From contig NZ_GG729933.1 in assembly GCF_000160135.1 (NCBI RefSeq), forward strand, positions 502,816 through 566,815: a stretch of 64,000 bases of DNA, written 5' to 3'. The position numbers were made by a program, and so were the translations under genes. The notes beneath the pieces are model-generated. The model was not told the origin of the DNA. It was given only the letters and a program-made list of their open reading frames with translations, and searched no databases. The DNA comes from Oribacterium sp. oral taxon 078 str. F0262 (lineage in GTDB: Bacteria > Bacillota > Clostridia > Lachnospirales > Lachnospiraceae). Below are positions 16,412 through 24,766 of the stretch, in pieces (within the stretch, counting starts at the first letter, position 1; each line of letters begins with the position of its first letter).

Positions 16412-16639
16412 ATGGCATTTTCCATCAGATTGACAGACGAAGAAAAAGCACTTGCGGAGAGCTATGCAAAACTTCATGCAGTCTCCTTGGGGGAAGCTTT
16501 TAAGAGAGCTTTATTTGAGCGTATAGAGGATGAATATGATCTCACAGCAGCTGAGGAGGCCTACAAAGACTATATAGACAGCGGATGCAAAGCTACCCCC
16601 GCGGCCGATTTTTGGAGGGAGTTGGATGCAGAAGTATAA
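16412..16639 (+). CDS. RelB-like antitoxin (ribbon-helix-helix type)
   Basis: 75 residues. The N-terminus MAFSIRLTDEEKALAESYAK followed by VSLGEAFKRALFERIEDEYD is the DNA-binding ribbon-helix-helix plus helical tail seen in antitoxins of RelE-family toxins. The C-terminus would wrap and neutralise the toxin. ATG at 16412 is preceded by GGGAGGGG; the longer frame from 16280 overlaps the operator and is rejected. The stop overlaps the toxin start by 14 bases. Confidence 0.82.
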   Translation: MAFSIRLTDEEKALAESYAKLHAVSLGEAFKRALFERIEDEYDLTAAEEAYKDYIDSGCKATPAADFWRELDAEV

Positions 16640-16898
16640 AGTCCTGCTGTCGGAACGTTTCAAGAAGGAATTCAGGAAGCTAGATAAGTACACGCAGAAA
16701 ATGATACGAGGATGGATTGATAAAAATCTTGCGGACACGACAGATCCCCGTATCCACGGAAGAGGACTGACGGGAAATAAAAGCGGTCAATGGAGATACA
16801 GAATAGGAGATTATCGCCTTATATGCATCATAAAAGAGGATGAGCTCATTATACTTGCTCTCACTGTCGGGCACCGCAGAGAGATCTATGAGAACTAA
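16626..16898 (+). CDS. RelE/ParE-family toxin
   Basis: 90 residues with the compact RelE fold: FKKEFRKLDKYTQKMIRGWI helix, then GQWRYRIGDYRLICII and ILALTVGHRREIYEN at the C-terminus. RelE-type toxins cut mRNA in the ribosomal A site; ParE-type relatives act on gyrase, and the distinction is not certain here, though the WRYRIGDYR and GHRREIY motifs fit RelE-type. It starts inside the antitoxin gene, as usual for such modules, and ends before a long hairpin. Confidence 0.85.
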   Translation: MQKYKVLLSERFKKEFRKLDKYTQKMIRGWIDKNLADTTDPRIHGRGLTGNKSGQWRYRIGDYRLICIIKEDELIILALTVGHRREIYEN

Positions 16899-16930
16899 GA
16901 TTTTTTGGAACGAGCGATCGGCATTATGAC

Positions 16931-16973
16931 AGATAAGGAAACAGCCGCCTTACAGGCGGCTGTTTCCTTATCT
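16931..16973. terminator. Bidirectional hairpin between the convergent toxin and permease genes
   Basis: Perfect 19-bp stem (16931-16949 with 16955-16973) around TTACA. There is no clear T-run on either side, but its position between convergent genes suggests a two-way transcription stop. Confidence 0.6.
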
Positions 16974-17013
16974 GAGAGAGACTGATACGGAAAATATAGT
17001 CAATTCCTTCTTT

Positions 17014-18405
17014 CTATGACGCTTTCTTTTTGCTGCTTCGATAGAGGTAGACGAGGATCGGCAGCACGATATAGCCGAGGATCATGGCGAAAATCGCATA
17101 GAGGTTCGGCTTTGTCACTCCGTCCACTGTGACGGAGAACTGCGCGGCCCACTTGAATTTTGCGAGGAGCAGCAGGGTGAGCACGAGGGAGAGAAGGGAG
17201 ACGGGGACATCCAGAATGAAGTTTTTCTTCGGATTATCGATGATCGGCTTTCGGTTCTTTCCGTAGTAGAAGGTAATGACCGCGAGCGGCACCAGCACGA
17301 ACTGCACAAAGCGGGAGATCGAGCTTATGATCATAATGCCTCTCATATCGTAATTAAAAGCCATCGGAATCACGATGGCGAGAAGCACCGTCAGAAGGAA
17401 GGCCGGGAGCGGGAGATCGCGCCCGGTCCGTTTTGCAAAGAGCTTCGGGACCTGGCCGTCATTCGCCATCGCCTCGATGACACGCGGCGTCAGGAAGGAG
17501 GCCGCGACATTGATGCCGAACATGGAGACCAGAGCGCCCAGGATGATGATGTTTTTGATCAGGGGATTCTGGAAGACCGCAGCGAGCACGACGACATCCT
17601 TTGAGCTCACCATTGCCACGGGATCGATCATCATGGAGACGAAGACGATGCCGAAGTAGATGAGGGCGATGATGCTGATCGCAAGAGGAAGGGCCTTCGG
17701 AAGATTCTTCTCCGGCTCCTCCATATCGCTCGCCCCGCTCGCCACACTCTCAAAGCCTGTGAAGGCGTAGAAGGCGGCGATGACGGCTGTCACGAATCCG
17801 CCGCTCGTGAGCGGAGGCACCAGCTTTTCTCCCGCGTCATTCAGGAGCTGATCGACCTCCAGGATGCGGTTGACATGGGTCGTGAACAGGATATAGAAGC
17901 CCGCGAGGATCGTGATGGCGAGGGCGGAGAGCTTTCCGATCGTGGAGAGATTGGAGACGAAGGTGAGGACCCTCGTCCCGACCAGATTGATCACGAGGAG
18001 AATCGTCATCAGGAGGAGGAAGCCGAGGGTGATTTTTCCCTTGTCCGAGCTGTCCTGTCCGAGAATCTGGAGGGCGGTCTTCACGACACCGGTCGCCATG
18101 ACGCCCCAGGCGATGCTCGCCGCGACGAATCTCGTGATTCCGACATAGAGTCCCGCATTTTCGCCGAAGGCCGCCTCACAGTAGGCGTAGGCCGCTCCGT
18201 TTTTTACGACGTAGCGGGAGGCGGAGGCAAAGCTTAGGGCCAGGACGGCGGCAAAGACCGCCGCGCAGATGTAGATGAAGGGCGCGAGGCTTCCCGAGAG
18301 CTTTGCGACGCCGCCCGGGGAGAGGAAGATGCCTGTCCCGATGATCGCATTGATCGTGAGAAGGACGATGGACCAAAATCCGATTTTCTTTTTTTCTTCA
18401 GCCAT
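17014..18405 (-). CDS. APC-superfamily amino-acid permease
   Basis: 463 residues and 12 hydrophobic segments. The N-terminal LLTINAIIGTGIFLSPGG is the substrate-binding first helix of the amino acid-polyamine-organocation family; FYAFTGFESVASGASDMEEPEKNLPKAL spans the helix 6 region (landmark FTGFE, and MEEPEKN after it). Imports or exchanges an amino acid or amine. It lies six bases behind a PuuD-like hydrolase gene on the same strand, so the pair probably handles a gamma-glutamyl compound or amine. The substrate is not decided by sequence. Confidence 0.88.
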   Translation of the reverse strand: MAEEKKKIGFWSIVLLTINAIIGTGIFLSPGGVAKLSGSLAPFIYICAAVFAAVLALSFASASRYVVKNGAAYAYCEAAFGENAGLYVGITRFVAASIAWGVMATGVVKTALQILGQDSSDKGKITLGFLLLMTILLVINLVGTRVLTFVSNLSTIGKLSALAITILAGFYILFTTHVNRILEVDQLLNDAGEKLVPPLTSGGFVTAVIAAFYAFTGFESVASGASDMEEPEKNLPKALPLAISIIALIYFGIVFVSMMIDPVAMVSSKDVVVLAAVFQNPLIKNIIILGALVSMFGINVAASFLTPRVIEAMANDGQVPKLFAKRTGRDLPLPAFLLTVLLAIVIPMAFNYDMRGIMIISSISRFVQFVLVPLAVITFYYGKNRKPIIDNPKKNFILDVPVSLLSLVLTLLLLAKFKWAAQFSVTVDGVTKPNLYAIFAMILGYIVLPILVYLYRSSKKKAS

Positions 18406-18411
18406 GATATC

Positions 18412-19143
18412 TTACCTCCCCGCTTCCGTGACCAGAGCCTGAAAGAGCTTCTTCATATCGGGGTCGACCATGGAGCGCATTTCCGGGTGCCACTGCACGC
18501 CGATGATGAAGTCTGCGCTTCTATGCTCGATCGCTTCGACGACACCGTCCTTTGCTCTTGCGCTCACATCGAAGTCTGCCGCGATATCCTTTAAGATCTG
18601 GTGGTGGAAGGAGTTCACGCGGAGCTCTTCCTTTCCAAGGATCTTTTGCAGCCGGGAATCCTTGGCGATTCCCACGGAGTGGGTCGCTGTCTTCGGACTG
18701 TGCCCCTGCATATGCTTGTAGACATCCCCCGACTTCTCGGAGAGATCCTGATAGAGAGTCCCTCCCTCACAGGTATTGATCACCTGGATGCCGCGGCAGA
18801 TGCCGAGGATGGGGATTCCCCTTTCCTTTGCCTTTCGATAGAGGAAATAGTCATAGCGGTCCCTCTCCGGACAGATCTCCCCGAGCTTTTGATGCGGCTC
18901 CTCCCCGTAGTTTATCGGGGAGACATCGTGGCCTCCGGAGAGGATCAGTCCGTCTATAAGGGACAGGGCCTTCTCGAGAGCCTCCTGATCATCGCTCATC
19001 GGAAGCATCAAGGGGACGCCCCCGGATGCCAGCACGGAGTCGACATAATCCCGGTTCACATAGATCCTGTGATAGCCGGGAAAGATCCCCCCGCTGTCCA
19101 CAAGGAGTCCTGTGGAAATTCCAATCACTGCTCTTTTTTTCAT
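18412..19143 (-). CDS. Class I glutamine amidotransferase-like gamma-glutamyl hydrolase (peptidase C26, PuuD type)
   Basis: 243 residues. The nucleophile elbow GICRGIQ holds the catalytic Cys (about 115), and GVQWHPEM holds the His and Glu of the triad; LSGGHDVSP is the oxyanion region. This family removes glutamate from gamma-glutamyl amines such as gamma-glutamyl-GABA, or acts on related amides. ATG at 19143 follows AGGAAGGGG on the minus strand. It is upstream of the permease in a two-gene operon, which suggests uptake and cleavage of the same class of compound. Confidence 0.85.
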   Translation of the reverse strand: MKKRAVIGISTGLLVDSGGIFPGYHRIYVNRDYVDSVLASGGVPLMLPMSDDQEALEKALSLIDGLILSGGHDVSPINYGEEPHQKLGEICPERDRYDYFLYRKAKERGIPILGICRGIQVINTCEGGTLYQDLSEKSGDVYKHMQGHSPKTATHSVGIAKDSRLQKILGKEELRVNSFHHQILKDIAADFDVSARAKDGVVEAIEHRSADFIIGVQWHPEMRSMVDPDMKKLFQALVTEAGR

Positions 19144-19278
19144 AAATTCCCCTTCCTGATTTCTTCTTCCGTCTTCTCTCAGCTGCCTTCCGACAGCTAT
19201 CCATAGAGAAGAATATAAAGTTAAAAGTTAGGATAACACGGATTCAATCGAAAAAATTACGTGCCAATGGGCATGATG

Positions 19279-19325
19279 CCGAAAAAGCGTGCGGAACGCC
19301 GGAGTCCCCACCGGCGGGACCTTAT
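19279..19325 (-). terminator. Probable terminator of the cysteine desulfidase-like gene
   Basis: On the minus strand after the stop, CGCCGG pairs with CCGGCG around an 8-nt loop, and a second short GCG/CGC hairpin ends in TTTTT. Structure is moderate. Confidence 0.45.
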
Positions 19326-19332
19326 ACGGTAT

Positions 19333-20631
19333 TTACAGGCAGCTTTTCACATCGACCTGATCCGTCATGACGTTCAGAATCTCCCGATCTGTGGGGCGCA
19401 TGCCGACCTTTCCGATATAACCCATGTTGCGGATGGTCTCCTCCACGTCGTCCTCCACGATCCCCTCACCGGCGGCAAAGGATTTATCGTTCATGCTCAT
19501 GTGATGCGCGAGGATCGCCGCGTGGAGGGAGGACGCGACCTTTGCCGCGCAGCTCGGCTTTGCGCCGTCGCAGACGATACCGCCCACATTTGCGAGAGTA
19601 TTGGTGATCGTCTTCGAGATCCTCGGGTAGTCTCCGCCGGAGAGATAGGTGATGCCGGCCCCGGCCCCGCAGGAGGCGCTAACCGCTCCGCAGAAGGCGG
19701 AGAGCGCCCCGATGAAGTGCTTGATATAGATGGAAACCAGGTTGCTGATGATGAGCGCGCGGAAGCGCTTTTGCTCCGAGACCTCGAGGGCCTTCGCGTA
19801 TTCGACGATCGGCATGCTCACCGTGATGCCCTGATTGCCGCTTCCGGAATTGATGACGACCGGCAGAGGGCAGCCGCTCATCCTGGCATCGGAGCCCGCC
19901 GCTGCCCTTGCACAGGCGCAGCTTTTCACATCGTGCCCGAAGGCCTCGAGGATTGTCTTTCCGACGCAGGCGCCCCATACATTGTCCAGTCCCTCCTGGG
20001 AGATCGCATAGTTCATGTCGATCTGCCGCTGTAAAAGCTCCCTGACCTCGGAGAGATCGACGCTGTCCGCATATTCGAGGATGCCCTGGAGATCCATGAG
20101 GCTTTTATCCCCGATGGGGATCGGAGTGTCGTCCTTTGGCTGTTCCCCTTCCTGAAAGAGGACTTCTCCGTCCCTCTCCATGAGGCTGATATTTGTGTGG
20201 CTGTTCTCGATCCGGATCTCCGCGCTGTGCTCTTTTCCCCGGACGATGGCGGAGATGTAGAGGTTCGGGACATTCTCCGCGAATTTTACCTCGCAAAATC
20301 CCTCTTTCGCGAGCCTTCTCGTCCTTTCCCGCGCTTCCTCCGTGACCTCGGTGATGACCTCGAGCTTCTTGTCCGGATCCCCGCCGATCAGACCGAGAAT
20401 TGCCGCGGCCGGGATCCCCTTCTGCCCTCCGGAATTTGGCACCGTGACCGCCTTTACATTCTTGATCATGTTGCCGGAGCAGCTGATCACCATGTGCTCG
20501 GCCTCCTCGCCGAGGAGCTTTCCCGCGGCCGCAGCGGCGAAGGCGATCGCGATCGGTTCTGTGCAGCCCATCGCGGGGATCAGCTCGCCCCGAAGAATCT
20601 CCGTATAGTTGTCCATTAAAGCTTTGTCCAT
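19333..20631 (-). CDS. L-cysteine desulfidase-family enzyme (UPF0597/YhaM, Fe-S dehydratase-like)
   Basis: 432 residues. Members of this family (CyuA/CdsB) break L-cysteine into pyruvate, ammonia and sulfide using an Fe-S cluster; they share the fold of the iron-sulfur serine dehydratase alpha chain. Seen: MGCTEPIAIAFAAAAAGKLL, SCSGNMIKNVKAVTVPNSGG (landmarks), SGSGNQGITVSMPI, CGAVSASCGAGAGITYLSGG and GGIVCDGAKPSCAAKVASSL, with conserved Cys that can bind the cluster. ATG at 20631 is preceded by AAGGAG on the minus strand; a longer frame upstream lacks a ribosome site. It is divergent from the FMN lipoprotein gene. Substrate is assigned by family only. Confidence 0.82.
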   Translation of the reverse strand: MDKALMDNYTEILRGELIPAMGCTEPIAIAFAAAAAGKLLGEEAEHMVISCSGNMIKNVKAVTVPNSGGQKGIPAAAILGLIGGDPDKKLEVITEVTEEARERTRRLAKEGFCEVKFAENVPNLYISAIVRGKEHSAEIRIENSHTNISLMERDGEVLFQEGEQPKDDTPIPIGDKSLMDLQGILEYADSVDLSEVRELLQRQIDMNYAISQEGLDNVWGACVGKTILEAFGHDVKSCACARAAAGSDARMSGCPLPVVINSGSGNQGITVSMPIVEYAKALEVSEQKRFRALIISNLVSIYIKHFIGALSAFCGAVSASCGAGAGITYLSGGDYPRISKTITNTLANVGGIVCDGAKPSCAAKVASSLHAAILAHHMSMNDKSFAAGEGIVEDDVEETIRNMGYIGKVGMRPTDREILNVMTDQVDVKSCL

Positions 20632-20861
20632 TGAAATCTCCTTCTTTATTACTTTGAAACGTATCGAAAAAAGCAAAAGCGGACCCAAAGGCACACACGC
20701 CTCCTCCGGAGAAGACAGGGAAGCGGAGCTTTGTCGATACCTTTCTAGAATACCACAGAGAGAGAAAAATCTGCATAGACTTTTATGGATTTTTCGTATT
20801 TTTTTGTCAGCGGAGAAAGTTAGCTGTGACTTATAAAACGATAATAAATCCTTCTTTTTTA

Positions 20862-20890
20862 TTGACAGCGAGTTGGCCCCTGTATATGAT
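20862..20890 (+). promoter_or_regulatory. Consensus promoter of the FMN-binding lipoprotein gene
   Basis: Perfect TTGACA (20862-20867), 17-bp spacer, TATGAT (20885-20890). It leaves a leader of about 125 nt before the ATG at 21022. GCGCC near its start can pair with GGCGC near 20980, and CATA/TATG arms lie between, but I recognise no known riboswitch. The rest of the 390-bp divergent gap shows no gene. Confidence 0.8.
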
Positions 20891-21021
20891 TAGCTTGCGC
20901 CGTAAGTTCTCGCCCAGCGGCAGAAGACAAGGCGGCAAGGCGGGGCCGAGTCATACAAATATGTGGGGCTTATCATCGTGGCGCCGGTCATTTCGGCATA
21001 GAAGTTCAGGGAGGATTTTTT

Positions 21022-22353
21022 ATGAAGAGAGTTTTGACAGGACTTATACTGGGGGCGATGGGATTTTCACTCGCTGCCTGCGGCGGCGGAAAGACGGAGA
21101 GCAAAGCGGCGGGAGATTCCGCGAGCCTTAGCGGGAGCGCGAAGGGCTTCGGAGGAGATGTGACGGTGACGCTCACGAAGAAGGACGGGAAGATCATCGA
21201 GGCGAAGATAGAGGGAGCGAACGAGACGGATAATGTCGGAAAGGCGGCGATCCCGACGCTGCAGGAGCAGATCGTAAAGGCAAACGGCGCAGATATTGAC
21301 GGCGTGAGCGGCGCCACTGTGACGAGCAATGCGGTAAAGGAGGCAGTGAAACAGGCGCTCGGAGAAGCTTCGCCTGAGAGCTCTCCCGCTGAGACAAAGG
21401 CGGAGGAGAAAAAGGAATCCTCCGCTTCCTCCGAGAGCAAGGCGGAGGAGGCGGGAGGAGAGCTCCGGATCGGTGAGGCCTACGCGTCAGCGCACGGGGA
21501 GAAGAGCTTCGCCCAGGCCGTCGCTGTTGTAAAGGGCGATACCGTTCTGGCAGCTTATATTGATGAGTACCAGTTCCTTCCGAAGGAGAGCGCGAAGGGC
21601 GTGCCGAATGCGGACGGCGGCCTCGCGGAGGGCTATACCGGAGATGTCGTGCTCGCCTCAAAGCGGGAGAACAGCGATTATTACAGCGGTCTCATGAAGG
21701 AGAAGGCGCAGGCCACCGGGACGATCTCCGGAGGCTACGATGCGATCCAGAGCTTTGCGGCGGGAAAGACGATCGAAGAGCTGGAGAAGCTCTCTTCGGA
21801 GGACAATGCGGTGGACGCTGTGAGCGGAGCGACACTGAAGGACACGGCGAAGTACCTCGCCGCGATCGTTGAGGCGGCGAAGAATGCGAAAGGAAACCCG
21901 GGCGTGAGCTTCGAAGGGGATCCGAGCGGACTTAAGCTGAAATTTATGCTCGGAGCGGCCCACGGCGATAAGTGCTTCTCCACAGCGGCCGTGCTGACGG
22001 ACGGGGATAAGGTTGTCCTGAGCTACCTGGACGAATTGCAGTTCATGCCGAAGGATTCGGCGAGCGGCGTGCCGAACAGTGACAAGAAGCTGGGAGAAAA
22101 CTACGCGGAGGGACAGGTTCTCGCCTCGAAGAGAGTGAATGCGGAGTATTACAGCGGCCTGATGAAGGAAAAGGCCCAGGCCACGAAGAGGATCGACGAG
22201 GGCTATGATGCGATCCAGAAGGCGGCGGACGGAAAGACGGTCATAGAGATCGACAGTATGGCCGGAGAGGAGAAGGCGGATGCCGTGAGCGGAGCGACGC
22301 TGAAGGACAGCGCGAATTATCTCAAGCTCATCGAAGAGGCGGCAGAGTCCTGA
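21022..22353 (+). CDS. Secreted FMN-binding lipoprotein with three candidate flavinylation sites
   Basis: 443 residues. Lipobox FSLAAC (Cys20), then an FMN-binding domain (about 40-115) with DGVSGATVTS, a Glu/Ser/Lys-rich linker, and two mutually similar modules (about 150-290 and 305-443), each ending in DAVSGATLKD and sharing YYSGLMKEKAQAT. In FMN-binding domains the Thr of the SGAT motif receives FMN through a phosphoester bond made by ApbE; here it would be about residues 99, 271 and 426. The lipid anchor puts it on the outer face of the membrane, as for PplA-type proteins of extracellular electron transfer. No apbE, ndh2 or eet genes are in the window, so the role is inferred. AT-rich consensus promoter upstream. 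Confidence 0.82.
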   Translation: MKRVLTGLILGAMGFSLAACGGGKTESKAAGDSASLSGSAKGFGGDVTVTLTKKDGKIIEAKIEGANETDNVGKAAIPTLQEQIVKANGADIDGVSGATVTSNAVKEAVKQALGEASPESSPAETKAEEKKESSASSESKAEEAGGELRIGEAYASAHGEKSFAQAVAVVKGDTVLAAYIDEYQFLPKESAKGVPNADGGLAEGYTGDVVLASKRENSDYYSGLMKEKAQATGTISGGYDAIQSFAAGKTIEELEKLSSEDNAVDAVSGATLKDTAKYLAAIVEAAKNAKGNPGVSFEGDPSGLKLKFMLGAAHGDKCFSTAAVLTDGDKVVLSYLDELQFMPKDSASGVPNSDKKLGENYAEGQVLASKRVNAEYYSGLMKEKAQATKRIDEGYDAIQKAADGKTVIEIDSMAGEEKADAVSGATLKDSANYLKLIEEAAES

Positions 22354-22472
22354 GAATCCGATATCCGAAGGCATCTTCCGGAGAGCCCGGTCCGAAGGGA
22401 TTCGGATTCATATAAAGGACAGGGCAGCCGAGGGAAGAGCGTCCCGCGCCGGGAAAACTGCGGCACGGGAAA

Positions 22473-23504
22473 ATGGATGTAGAAAAGAGGCAAGAGGGGA
22501 TGGAAGAGGAAACGAGGCAGAAAGACGCTGAGGGAGAAGGGAAGGATGCGAAAAGCCGCGCCGAAGGGCTGGGAATCGTGGTCTTCGGTGCGGTCTTTGT
22601 GGATGTGAAGGGCTATCCGCTTTCGCAGTACATCCCCGGAGGCAAAAATGCGGGCCGCGTCATACAGGTGCACGGGGGCGTGAGCCGGAACGTGGCGGAG
22701 GACATCGCGAATGTGGAGCTTCGGCCGACCTTTATCAGCATTGTGGATGAGGGAGGCATGGGGACGGATGTGATCCGGAAGCTCCAGCGCCATCGGGTGA
22801 ACACCGACTACATCCGGAGAGTCGAGGGCGGGCTCGGGACCTGGCTTGCGGTCTTCAACAACGAGGGGGATGTCGTGGCCTCGATCTCCGGGAGACCGGA
22901 TCTTTCTGAAATCTCCGATATTCTGAAAGAGCATGGGGAGGAGATCATCTCCCGGGCGGACAGTGTCGTCCTGGAGATCGATATGGACTCCGCGATTCTG
23001 AAGCAGATCTTTTCGCTTTCCGAGAAGTATCGGAAGAAGATCTATGCGGTGGTCTCCAATATGTCCATCGCGATGGAGAGGCGGGATCTTCTGAAGCGGA
23101 CCGACTGCATCGTCTGCAATGAGCAGGAGGCGGGGCTTCTCTTTTCCGAGAACTATGAAGGCCGCTCTCCGGAGGAGCTGGAGAAGGAGCTTTTGGAAAA
23201 GGTGCAGCTTGCGAAGATTCCGAGGATGATCGTCACCATGGGGGAGAGGGGCGCCGTCTATGCGGAGCAGAGCGGAGCCTCCGGCCGCTGTCCGTCGAAA
23301 AGGGTGCATGTCATCGATACGACGGGGGCGGGGGATGCTTTCTTTGCCGGGGTCGCCATCGGACTGACCTATGGGAAGGGGCTCTGCGGGGCCTGTGAGA
23401 TCGGGAGCCGCCTCGCGGCCTCTGTCATCTGCACGAAGGAGAACGTATCTCCGCGCTTTCTGCCGGAGGAGCTGGGGCTTCCCGCCGGATTGCGGAGTTC
23501 CTGA
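22473..23504 (+). CDS. PfkB-family carbohydrate or nucleoside kinase
   Basis: 343 residues with a long polar N-terminal extension (about 30 residues) before GIVVFGAVFVDV. The family signatures are the GGVSRNVAEDIANV segment near the N-terminus and DTTGAGDAFFAG with the catalytic Asp near residue 290. It would phosphorylate a sugar or nucleoside with ATP; the substrate cannot be told. The start is uncertain: ATG at 22473 lacks a clear ribosome site, and ATG at 22500 has AGAGGGG too close to it. A GAATCCGA/TCGGATTC inverted repeat lies between this gene and the lipoprotein gene. A hairpin and the tRNA gene follow. Confidence 0.82.
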   Translation: MDVEKRQEGMEEETRQKDAEGEGKDAKSRAEGLGIVVFGAVFVDVKGYPLSQYIPGGKNAGRVIQVHGGVSRNVAEDIANVELRPTFISIVDEGGMGTDVIRKLQRHRVNTDYIRRVEGGLGTWLAVFNNEGDVVASISGRPDLSEISDILKEHGEEIISRADSVVLEIDMDSAILKQIFSLSEKYRKKIYAVVSNMSIAMERRDLLKRTDCIVCNEQEAGLLFSENYEGRSPEELEKELLEKVQLAKIPRMIVTMGERGAVYAEQSGASGRCPSKRVHVIDTTGAGDAFFAGVAIGLTYGKGLCGACEIGSRLAASVICTKENVSPRFLPEELGLPAGLRSS

Positions 23505-23655
23505 AATTTTTCGCTGCCCTTTGGGATCTTCCGCAAAGGAAAGCCCTGCGGCAGCCAAATGGCATGTTCCTGCGCTTTCCCTCCGTCTTTTGGAGGCGAA
23601 GGCTCCCCTTTCCTCTTGGCCCGGGAAATAGCCGGGAGGACGGAAAGAGTAAGAA

Positions 23656-23692
23656 GAAAAGAAGCCCGGAGCAGCTGCTCCGGGCTTCTTTT
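23656..23692. terminator. Bidirectional terminator of the tRNA-Gly and kinase genes
   Basis: AAGCCCGGAGCAGCTGCTCCGGGCTT palindrome region with a T-run on the plus side (TTCTTTT) and on the minus side (TTCTTTTCTT), so it can stop transcription both ways. Confidence 0.75.
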
Positions 23693-23698
23693 AACGAG

Positions 23699-23769
23699 AG
23701 CGGATAACGGGAGTCGAACCCGCCTCACTAGCTTGGGAAGCTAGGGTACTACCGATGTACTATATCCGC
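23699..23769 (-). tRNA. tRNA-Gly, anticodon CCC
   Basis: Minus-strand cloverleaf of 71 nt: acceptor GCGGATA/TATCCGC, D arm GTAC/GTAC, anticodon stem CTAGC/GCTAG with loop TTCCCAA (anticodon CCC, reading GGG), 4-nt variable loop, T arm GCGGG/CCCGT with loop TTCGACT. CCA is not encoded. No selenocysteine tRNA was seen in the window. Confidence 0.93.
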
Positions 23770-23830
23770 AGGACCCCTCTATCCTAGCATTTCGATCGGA
23801 GTTTTGCAAGCGCTTTCTGCTTTGAATCAT

Positions 23831-23859
23831 TTTATTTATAGGGGGATTCGTGTTATGAT
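23831..23859 (+). promoter_or_regulatory. Possible promoter of the first glycan operon
   Basis: TATGAT at 23854-23859 with a weak TTTATT at 23831-23836 (17-bp spacer), in the AT-rich gap before 23954. Of the 449 bp between 23505 and 23953, the tRNA and its terminator take the middle; nothing else is recognised. Confidence 0.45.
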
Positions 23860-23953
23860 AGAAAAGCAGTGAGAAGATCGCGGGAGGCGTCGGGAAAAGC
23901 GGCGCTTCCTTTTTCGGGAAACAGGATTTTTCAGGAGAGGAAGGGAAGAGGAG

Positions 23954-24760
23954 ATGAAAAAGCTGTCCTTTGTCGTCATGGATCTGTCCGGAATCTATGA
24001 AAGGGAGAGCTTCTGGAGGGAGAGGGAGGGCGCTCTCCTTCTTTCCCTCCGGGACCGCTTCCAAAGGGGCGGGCTCCGCGCCCCGGAGGAGGAAGCCCTT
24101 TTAAGAGCCGAGCTTTTGCGGCCGGAGCTTTTAGGTGCTCCTCTTCATTTTCTGGATCTTTCGGATTATCATTATATGAGTCGTTTCTGGCTGGAGCAGC
24201 GGGAGGAGGATTTCCTCCTCGTCATCTATGACTATGACGCGGATCTTCGGCGGACGGAGCAAAGGGGGATAAGCCACGCCTCCTGGATTCGGGAGATCAT
24301 GCTGAGGATGCCGCATTGCCGGGGGATACTTCTAATCGGACCGAGTGCGGAGAAGCGGGCGAGGATCAATGATGAGCTTATGAGCCTCGGGAGAGAGTAC
24401 CGGCCCTCTCCGGAGCTCCGGGATCCGATTCTCTCCACAAGCCTCTATTGCTTTACGGATGAGGATCTGAGAAATGGAAGGGCGGAGAGCCATATCCCCT
24501 CGCTTCTTCAGCTGCTGTCGCTTCCCCTCTGTCTCTCGATCGACAAGAGGCTTTTTCAGGACGAGGGGAGAGAGGGGAGCGGCATCGGCTTGGAGGAGTA
24601 CGCGCGGAGCCTCTCCTGGATTCTTGCCTCTGCTCTTCCGATCCTCTCTGTGGACCTCTGCGGTGAGCCGGAGCCGGAGGCCCCGGAGGAGCTCGTCCTT
24701 CGGGAAAATGAGAGAAACAGGAAATTTTTGGATGACTGGGCGGAATTTTTCGGGAGATAG
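23954..24760 (+). CDS. Arginase-fold-like protein with degenerate metal site, role unknown
   Basis: 268 residues. The string LHFLDLSDYHYMSRFWLEQ, then LLVIYDYDAD, SWIREIMLRMPHCRGILLIGP and LSIDKRLF resembles an arginase/ureohydrolase-like family common in Clostridia, where I recall the second segment as a DHHxD metal motif. Here that motif reads DYDAD and the usual later Cys/Gly segment is SHASW, so hydrolase activity is doubtful. This assignment rests on pattern memory and is tentative. ATG at 23954 follows GAGGAAGGGAAGAGGAG. The ThDP enzyme gene begins six bases after its stop, so it is the first gene of the branched-sugar operon. Confidence 0.5.
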   Translation: MKKLSFVVMDLSGIYERESFWREREGALLLSLRDRFQRGGLRAPEEEALLRAELLRPELLGAPLHFLDLSDYHYMSRFWLEQREEDFLLVIYDYDADLRRTEQRGISHASWIREIMLRMPHCRGILLIGPSAEKRARINDELMSLGREYRPSPELRDPILSTSLYCFTDEDLRNGRAESHIPSLLQLLSLPLCLSIDKRLFQDEGREGSGIGLEEYARSLSWILASALPILSVDLCGEPEPEAPEELVLRENERNRKFLDDWAEFFGR

Positions 24761-24766
24761 GAGAGC

